Assembly: GCA_037043015.1 (NCBI GenBank)
Contig: CM073330.1
Span: 14,340,512 to 14,404,511, forward strand
Length of the DNA stretch: 64,000 bases
Direction of reading: 5' to 3'
Source: Bryum argenteum
Lineage: Eukaryota; Streptophyta; Bryopsida; Bryales; Bryaceae
Shown: one piece after another, positions 56,653-64,000 of the stretch
How the letters are laid out: each line of letters starts with the position of its first letter
Numbering within the stretch: the stretch's first letter is position 1
Position numbers and translations under genes: made by a program
Notes under the pieces: model-generated
What the model was told of the DNA's origin: nothing
Database searches by the model: none
Seen by the model: only the letters and a program-made list of their open reading frames with translations

Positions 56653-58932
56653 CTTTTTAAAATAATTCGACTTTGTGCATGAGGCACAAGTACTGCATGC
56701 ATAGGTAAAACCCTGTAAAAACCACAAACCAATCAAAAGAAATTTTGGTTTGTTATATACTATCTTAGAATATTTCAATTTTCTAAGGTTATATGCAACA
56801 AAACTTTAATATCTAAACTTACCCTTTGACTTCCCCATGGTGGGTATTCCGTTTGTTGTTGCCTCTCTTCTAGTTCATTAGGTTGAGTTGAGCAATTCTT
56901 GCAAGGCTGCCTACCGCGACATGATTGTCCTGGTGTATGTGGCTCTATAAAAAGATAACAACTATACCAATTAGATCTATAATACTCAATGTTGAAAAGT
57001 TAACATTTATGAAGCAATTTAAATGTTTCAAATGGAAATTACCTTGGTAAGATGATGCGGTGTCTCCTTCTGTAAGAACCTCATCCTCATCATGATCAAG
57101 TTGAAATTGGTCTTCATGTCCACCACATACATTAGAAAGATCTAATTTAAAGGTTCGTCTACAAGGAATTGGTTGGAGATCCCCTTCATGTTTAAATGTT
57201 TGATCATTTGGACTATATTCAAACTTGTTGAGATATCGGCTTGTAGGTAGTGGAGTGTCACCTCCAATTATCTGATCTTTAGAAACATAATCTGTTTGGA
57301 CCATAGTCTCATTGTGATGATCATACGTTTGATGATACGAGTCATATCTATCATGTTGGTCGCGTATTATTTGTGCTGACACATTCACATCTTTATAGAT
57401 TTTTGTATCGGTCTGGGCGGTTGCCTCTGAATGTTTATCCTTTTTAGCATGACTTCTCTGTATAGAACCTATTATTGTAGCATATACAACTTTAGAAATA
57501 TAAGAGTCTAACTTATGTAATGAATCAATTTGAAGTAAGGTTATCATTACTTTGTAGTTTTTAAAGTACAACATACAATCTCTAATCAATCATATGTTCT
57601 TTTTGTTTTCAAAACTCACAAAGTGGATCCATATAATATTTTGTATACAAAATGTATGAAATCATAACTTGTTGCTAAAGTTGTGGGTAATTTTGAACAA
57701 ACAATATGTTACCTTAAATGCAAAGGGGAAGGAAGTTGCACCTTGGTGACTATGATCATGGTGAGTGAGTTTTCTTTGTATAGCAAATATAGACCTTGAG
57801 TCCCATGTTGGCTTATTGCCTTTGATCTGAAAAACAAGAGATTATGTCTTTAATGATGAAGAATATGGTCAAAGTCTCTAACTCTTGTTGTAATCATACA
57901 AATATCTTACGTCATCTTGCAGTTCTCATTTACATAAAATGATCATAAAGATTATTTGGAGAAAAAGTTCAAACTTCAAAAGTATCAACTAACCGCAAAA
58001 GGCTTCAAAAGAGGTCCATAGATAGAAGCAACATGGAAAGGTTTGATGAACTTGTATTCATTTGACAATCCTACACCATATAGAGGTTCCTCCATTTCTA
58101 CGTTTACAAATCCAGCTAACAACAAGCTTCGCTCTAAATTTGCTTTCTCTTGTGCTGGTGTTGTAGCTAGTCTCTAAATACATTCAATGTTTGTTACAAA
58201 GTTAGAAAAATCCTTATCCTATCATATATTTTTAACTAACTTGACAATAGGAGCCTATCATATATATTTTGAACACATATTGTTTCTCTAAACTGAAATT
58301 TAAAGTAACAAAGTCATCAAGATCAAGTTTTCAAAGCAAAGGTTAACGTTACGTGACACTACTCTATAGGATTAATATTAATATTATACAATGTTTCTAA
58401 TTATGTTGAGGTTTTGTCATTGTACCAACAAGTTTTCCTGTAAATATACAATAATTCTATTCTAAAATCTATTTTTTTTGTCATATCATTATGTTTTTGA
58501 GAAAAGTGAAATTACTCTTTGTTCTTCATTAGTAAGATTTCTACAAATTAGGGGTTCTTGTATCCAAAAGTCACCACCAGTTTTAAGTACTCGTCCAACT
58601 TCCAAAAGCCAAGCCCAATTGTGAAATCCGGGACTTTCAGCCAAAGATATGACTACTTCTACAGAGGATGTTTCAACATCAAGTTTGCCACCTACAAAAA
58701 CATTTGATTTATATAGATCAATTTAAATATTGGTATTGAAAAATTATACTTATTGATATCAAAGTATGTAAATTAATGATGAATTTGTACCCATCTGAAG
58801 AAAATCTGTAAGAACGGTCAACGCAATACTCCCAAGAACTCTATCTCCGTAAGTTCTTGTAGCCCACATGATAATAGATGAAGGGAGAGTTGGAACATCT
58901 GTCACCAACAAAACTTCTGACTTTGAGGCCAT
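56653..58932 (-). CDS. CIAPIN1/DRE2 (anamorsin)-like protein with altered Fe-S cysteine motifs; 3' end not placed
   Basis: Seven exons in matching phase: 58932-58791, 58691-58516, 58173-57994, 57826-57713, 57457-57043, 56944-56823 and 56712-56653. DRE2 is the Fe-S electron carrier of cytosolic Fe-S assembly, reduced by TAH18. Visible parts: a methyltransferase-like N domain (SSVEVVISLAESPGF, VGRVLKTGGDFWIQEP), LLLAGFVNVEMEEP, the linker KGNKPTWDSRSIFAIQRK, then RTFKLDLSN with an acidic DEDEVLTEGDTASSY. An extra ~100-residue His/Asp-rich insert lies in exon 5. Where two cysteine motifs are expected I see SCRGRQPCKNCST, lacking the final Cys of CKNCxC, and YACSTCASCTKS in place of the CxxC-x7-CxxC pair. 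This suggests a diverged paralogue or a gene losing cluster binding. Confidence 0.6.
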
Positions 58933-58989
58933 CTTCCTATAATTGATCAACTACTTGATTCTTCTATGTCCGATAATTACATAATGAGA

Positions 58990-60480
58990 ATCTCATTCCA
59001 ACAATAATAATACATTCCTATGGCCTTTAACTCCATTGTGTTGGCCGCATAGCAATATATACTCAAAATAACATTGGATATTTTGTACATTTTCCAAAAA
59101 ATGATCCCAAGTGTTGTATGGAATATTCTTTGATCATTGAATATCTGAAGTTGTTGTGTCTTGTCATCATATCATATAATTTCTTCGAAATACCTTCCAA
59201 CATCATGAAATGACAATAGTTGCTTCATGCAGCTTTTAGCCCTAACTTAAAGTTGAAGTTCTCTATATAAAATATAAACATCAACTTCTAAGTTTTTTTA
59301 ATTTGCTACAAATTCCCGTGCATCATTATAAATGAGTGGCATTGAATAAATAAGAACAAATGCATATAAATATTTACATAGAAATAAACATGGAATTACT
59401 TCCATTCCAATTGACATAATTTGTTAAAAAAATTTGACATTTGTATGCATCACATTTATGAGTCTTCTAAACTTGGTAACGAGGTTGGCATCATGGAATC
59501 TATAAATTAAAATCGAAGAAATGGTACAAAATGCATGCTAAAAATGGACTTTGGGCCATTCTCAATTACAACAAATTTGTGAATAATTTCTTATATCTCG
59601 TTGAAACAAAAAGGAATATCAAATACAAAGAAAAGAAGGAAAAATGAGAAGCGGTGTGTCTTTAAAAAATACAACCAAATAAGGAAAGGGTTTGATATTT
59701 CTTCGTAGGAAGTGGCATAAAGGTTTGAGATGTTATTAGAAATTGATTGGTACCTTAGTTGCTATCATTCTAACAAAAAAAATAAAAAATTGAACATGTT
59801 CAATGTGTTTGAATATTTATTTCAATACTCCAGTTTGTGATTTATATGTTTTACACTTGAAATAGTCTATTACCCTTGTTGTTATTCTAGTATGGTAGTT
59901 AATAACTTCAAAACTAGTACAAATTCAATAAGAAGTCCATATTTTAAAGGAAAAAAATAAAAAAGAAAGAAAAAAAATAAAAAAAATAAAATCCACTTCA
60001 ATGAAAATATACTTGATTTCAACCCTTAACTCCAAAATAGTTTGACTCGTTTTAAGCAAAAAGAACACAATCTCGAAAAAAGTGTTACAAATAGACACAA
60101 AGGTAAGTTTTTTGGAATCCAATTCTACAATCTTGTTGTAGACATATTGTGCATCATGTGGTTAAATTTTGAGTTATGAGGCCTTATAAATTGCGAGATC
60201 ATGACATATTAAAACTCAAAAAACATTACAAAATCTCATCATTTTTACTTTGAAGTGAACATACTACCAATAGACTTATTGCAATGGAAAAGCCACCAAC
60301 TATGAAGATATTTAAGTTTCTCTCTGTAACACCTTTGAGCAATAGAAAACCATGAGAAATGATTTTTTGCGCAAATAATAGTCTACCCAAAACTAAAATC
60401 TACTAACTAGAAAGTTGCTGAATTTCATTTTGACATCATGCTTATGCCAAAAAAATCATGAAAAACTAAATTGGATTTTA
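58990..60480. other. intergenic, nothing recognised
   Basis: AT-rich upstream flank of the CIAPIN1-like gene. An old dispersed repeat resembling 32900-32950 may lie at 60130-60200 (ATGTGGTTAAATTTTGAGTT). No gene supported. Confidence 0.3.
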
Positions 60481-61059
60481 CATAGTTGGCTTACAACTGT
60501 ACAGTAGGGTCCAACATGGAATGGCGTTTTTGGTTTTGCCGTGGGAAAAAAATCAAGTCTGCCCACTTTGGAAGCCTCTAGAGAGCTCAAAAATTGGTAT
60601 TTTACCTTGAAAATTTTACCATAGGCTTGAAATCAAGTTTTTAGTATGCCTACCAAGTTTCAAAGCCTAAAAATTTACCAAAAAAAAGTTATTTAAAATC
60701 TACCAAGATAGGTAGCTATAAATTGTTTTTCACTCGTGCCAACTTTGACAGCCTCCCAAAAATTGAGATCATTTTTCATTGCTTCGATTTTTTTGTGGTA
60801 GAACACAATTTGTGTTAGTGATATATGGTAAAAATCTGAAGTCCAAAATATTAGTGAAAAAAAAGATATTCCCAATCTACCAACATGTGTTATTTTGCGG
60901 TATGCTTGTAGAAATCAACTCCACTCCAACCAACTTTGACACCCTCCCAATGGCTAAAAAGTGGCCCATTTGCCATGAAATTTTTGTCACAAGATAAGCT
61001 ACATGTCAATGACTAGTGTGCCAAAATTCAAGCTCTTACACAAAGAAAGTAGCACCTAA

Positions 61060-61335
61060 TCTACCAACGTGTATGTCCTCCATTTGCCTCTATCACTGAT
61101 TGTAACCTAGCAGGCATGGAATGACATAGTTGAAGGAGCTTTTCACCACTAATTATCTCCCACTCTCTTGCAATAACTACTCTTAAGTCACTTGTGTTTT
61201 TAGGGCATATTGAACCATGTTGAACTGCATCTTTCAAAATCTTCCAAAGATTCTCAATTGGATTGAGTTCAGGAGAGTTTGTGGGCCAATCTAGCTTCTC
61301 TAAACAATGTGCGTGCCTTCATTCTTGCTTAGGAT
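61060..61335 (-). pseudogene. Tc1/mariner transposase, C-terminal piece
   Basis: Minus-strand frame reading LDWPTNSPELNPIENLWKIL then KDAVQHGSICPKNTSDLRV and ending CHSMPARLQSVIEANGGHTRW. The LDWP-NSPELNPIENLW block carries the third acidic residue of the DDE triad. It is separated from the catalytic core by about 740 bp of other sequence. Confidence 0.85.
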
Positions 61336-61729
61336 TGCCTACCACATAAGCACACTTGTCATATCCCAATGAATACACTTGTTGAGAATTTGAATGCCAC
61401 ATATGCATAAAAGAGATTTTGTTCCCTACATCAATGCTTGTTTTGAGAATTGACAATCATTGTGACTTATAGATTGTGTGATAATTTGAGTTTGAGAGGG
61501 TTTATTTGAGAGGAGAGCACATGTATGGTGATGTGAGAGCAACTAGATGTGCACATGAGGGCTTTTATACAGGAGAGAGGTTTCTGGACACATACTAGTA
61601 ACTGCTTAGTGACTGAAAATTTGCATAACCTTAGGCTCATGAATGTTGATTTCAAAGGAGGGCATGACTGTATGGACGTGTGGTTGGGTTCTTAAGATTT
61701 TAGATCAAATTTTCATATTATAATTCTGA
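61336..61729. other. Non-coding interior of the Tc1/mariner element
   Basis: Between the C-terminal piece and the inverted N-terminal piece. It probably holds the original 5' leader and promoter of the transposase, now internal. No domain recognised. Confidence 0.4.
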
Positions 61730-62080
61730 TTGATGGCTATTCCGGATGAAATCCGTGCACGTATTGTGGGTTTGAGTGAGGGAGGGAAGAAAGGGGTTGA
61801 AATTGCAGCTATTTTTGGAGTCCCTGTTAGGACAGTTCAGAGGTTGGAGAAGAACTTTCGAGAAAATGAAACCTACAAAAGTAAAGTGTCTTCTAGAAAA
61901 TATGAAAAAAAACTTAGTGATAGAGATGATCGTGGTATAACACGTGTTTTACAAGTTGATCGTCGCATCACGTTGTCTAACATTACTAATATGTGTCCTT
62001 CTAAAGTATGTAGAAATACTATGCGAAAGGCGTTACATAATAGTGGCATTTATAGTCGAATTGCCAAAAAACTTCTATGG
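61730..62080 (+). pseudogene. Tc1/mariner transposase, N-terminal DNA-binding piece, opposite orientation
   Basis: Plus-strand frame MAIPDEIRARIVGLSEGGKK, then GVEIAAIFGVPVRTVQRLEK (helix-turn-helix), then a second basic HTH-like region ending HNSGIYSRIAKK at about 62070. Downstream residues are antisense of the catalytic core and not native. The real start is ATG 61733 or the ATG three bases earlier. It faces the other two transposase pieces head-on. Confidence 0.8.
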
Positions 62081-62480
62081 ACAGGGGCACCATCTTCCAT
62101 GAGTAATCCTTGTGGTTTTTTCTTCATAAAATGAAGTAACTCCCCATTGTAAACCACTTCAACAAAATCCTTCGCAGAGCGCCGATCCTTAGGCATAAAA
62201 ACAAGTCGTGACTTCTGCCCTCCAGAAAATGCACCCCAAATCATCAATGAAGTCCTGCCACTCTTGAAAGATGGAACTATACAACTTGAAGCAAAGCGCT
62301 CATGCACAGTTCTCCAAACATGAATTTGTTTAGAGTTTTTACCAACTTCAAACGTGGACTTATCCGTCCAAACAACTTGCTCCCACTCTTCTGCACTCCA
62401 TCCACAATATTTTCGAGCAAAAGCTAATCGTTGAGATATGTGACAAGGTGTTATAAAAGGTTTTTTGTGTAAGAGCTTGA
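62080..62480 (-). pseudogene. Tc1/mariner transposase, catalytic core piece
   Basis: Minus-strand frame FITPCHISQRLAFARKYCGW, VVWTDKSTFEVGKN (first Asp), VWRTVHERF, SGRTSLMIWGAFSGGQKSRL and GLLMEDGAPVH (second Asp). It begins directly at the inner edge of the right terminal repeat, where the N-terminal part would be expected, and stops at the junction with the inverted N-terminal piece near 62080. Confidence 0.85.
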
Positions 62481-63009
62481 ATTTTGGCACACTAGTCATT
62501 GACATGTAGCTTATCTTGTGACAAAAATTTCATGGCAAATGGGCCACTTTTTAGCCATTGGGAGGGTGTCAAAGTTGGTTGGAGTGGAGTTGATTTCTAC
62601 AAGCATACCGCAAAATAACACATGTTGGTAGATTGGGAATATCTTTTTTTTCACTAATATTTTGGACTTCAGATTTTTACCATATATCACTAACACAAAT
62701 TGTGTTCTACCACAAAAAAATCGAAGCAATGAAAAATGATCTCAATTTTTGGGAGGCTGTCAAAGTTGGCACGAGTGAAAAACAATTTATAGCTACCTAT
62801 CTTGGTAGATTTTAAATAACTTTTTTTTGGTAAATTTTTAGGCTTTGAAACTTGGTAGGCATACTAAAAACTTGATTTCAAGCCTATGGTAAAATTTTCA
62901 AGGTAAAATACCAATTTTTGAGCTCTCTAGAGGCTTCCAAAGTGGGCAGACTTGATTTTTTTCCCACGGCAAAACCAAAAACGCCATTCCATGTTGGACC
63001 CTACTGTAC

Positions 63010-64000
63010 AACATGCTTCATGTTTGAAAACCCAAAAACAAGAGCTTCCTTTACCAAATTGCATGTGGTCAATTCATTTTTTTCACATATTTTTATATTG
63101 GCATAATTATAGTTTGTTGTATTTTCTCTCTAACAACATATCACTCCTTCGATTCTAACACTGTATGAAACTGCAGTGTTTAATCAAGTAGGGGGATTAT
63201 AACAATCATTGTTTGTTCAAGACTAATAAAGGGTTTACTAATTGTATAATTAAAGTAAGTGTATAATTACAATGAGGAGTGAGGGTATCATATAGGTTAG
63301 GGTATTAAAAAATAGAAACAATAAGAAGTTGAGAGTAACTAGAAATAATTACTTAGTCATGTTTCTTTTACACTTATCATAATTAATTAGAAGATGGTGA
63401 AGATTGCCGCCTGGTTTGACCCCAATGTCATATTCACCATCTTCTATTTTACAGTAAAGATCGACATATTCTTCAAAATCTCATACGCACAATGTCTTTC
63501 TCGGAGATGGTGAAAGAAAAAAATATATTCATTCCGGGAATCTTTTGATTTTTTTGAACCACTTTTGGCTCTTTGCCATAGACATAAAGACAATACTACA
63601 ATTGCGCACGAAAATCAAATAAAGCTCGTATGCCCGGGCAGACGGAGCATTCGTTTTATGACGAGCTTTTTTCTCGGCCTTATAATATTTTGCTCGTTGT
63701 GGGCAAAAAAAGAATTTTTTTCCGACACTTAGTAAAACAAAATTATGGCACTTTTTGCGTTGCGAATGGTGAGTGGATTAATAATTAAATGGAATAATCC
63801 AAGATGACCTCTCTTTCAATTTCAATTATGTCATTATATAGTAATGGCATGCGGCGAACTCTATTGAATGCGCCAAAAACTTGACTTGTTGGGTTGTGTC
63901 AATTTATTGAGACAATAAATTTTTTAAAACAATGAATGTCGATGACACAAAAACCATTTATTTTAATAGTAGGAAATACAATGCAGATTACATATTTTCT
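63010..64000. other. intergenic, nothing recognised
   Basis: AT-rich flank to the window end. No exon, repeat array or terminal inverted repeat supported. Confidence 0.3.

Larger units (their letters stand above)
60502..63006. mobile_element. Tc1/mariner element with long inverted repeats
   Basis: 2505 bp flanked by the TA dinucleotides 60500-60501 and 63007-63008. Ends CAGTAGGGTCCAACATGG and its reverse complement. Terminal inverted repeats are 60502-61046 and about 62464-63006, so nearly identical that frames in them translate to identical peptides. The interior holds three transposase pieces listed separately. TA target sites and DDE motifs place it in Tc1/mariner. Confidence 0.9.

Noticed and set aside
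60779-62815. Two identical small proteins at the ends of the Tc1/mariner element
   Set aside because: They lie wholly inside the terminal inverted repeats and are mirror images of the same DNA.

Overview
The window looks like nuclear DNA of a green plant, most likely a non-seed land plant; the taxon is an inference. Evidence: a plant-type tRNA-Trp(CCA), the plastid Holliday-junction resolvase MOC1, a plant S1-type secreted protein, short GT-AG introns, telo-boxes (AAACCCTA) near the starts of housekeeping genes, and plant-type TTTAGGG telomere-like repeats. The DNA is AT-rich, gene-poor and full of transposon debris.

1-19.6 kb is the striking part: a large composite element of unfamiliar design. 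At its centre is a ~5 kb gene-less AT-rich core (8.74-13.80 kb). On each side, in mirror image, lie a GC-rich block, a ~1.3 kb array of ~28-31 bp palindromic units, and a gene reading outwards. The left gene (minus strand, 6822 to 2315, four exons) encodes a ~1270-residue protein. Its first residues after Met are ARTKQTA, identical to the histone H3 tail. It goes on to a ParB-like DGQH motif, a beta-class DNA methyltransferase-like fold with altered catalytic motifs, and an RG-rich acidic tail. The right gene (plus strand, 16107-18985, two exons) is a DUF7869-like transposase candidate. The same palindromic unit recurs in all three introns of the left gene, and related palindromes lie in a 134-bp tandem repeat behind the right gene. 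Both genes carry in-frame stop codons, so this copy is probably decaying. A 5' fragment of another transposon-type gene runs off the left edge (261-1265, minus).

20-32 kb is degenerate: two EDM2-like PHD fragments, several CACTA-type fold-back MITEs, an ~8 kb inverted-repeat structure around a ~300 bp satellite, a piggyBac-like MITE, a tRNA-derived SINE with clear target-site duplications, and a decayed gene.

33-47.2 kb is the host-gene region: a decayed or fast-evolving gene with APPEDV repeats (33.6-35.1 kb, minus), tRNA-Trp (35476-35547, minus), an RPP14-like RNase P/MRP subunit (38675-39271, plus), MOC1 (40415-42240, minus), the molybdopterin synthase large subunit MoaE/MOCS2B/CNX6 (44769-45281, plus) and an S1-type secreted protein (46708-47175, minus).

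48.6-64 kb is AT-rich. It has a two-exon membrane protein with a long Asn/Asp-rich tail (48642-50723, minus), a CIAPIN1/DRE2-like gene with altered cysteine motifs (56653-58932, minus), and a complete-ended Tc1/mariner element with 545 bp terminal inverted repeats whose transposase is split into three pieces in conflicting orientations (60502-63006). Exon coordinates were derived by hand from splice signals and reading phase.
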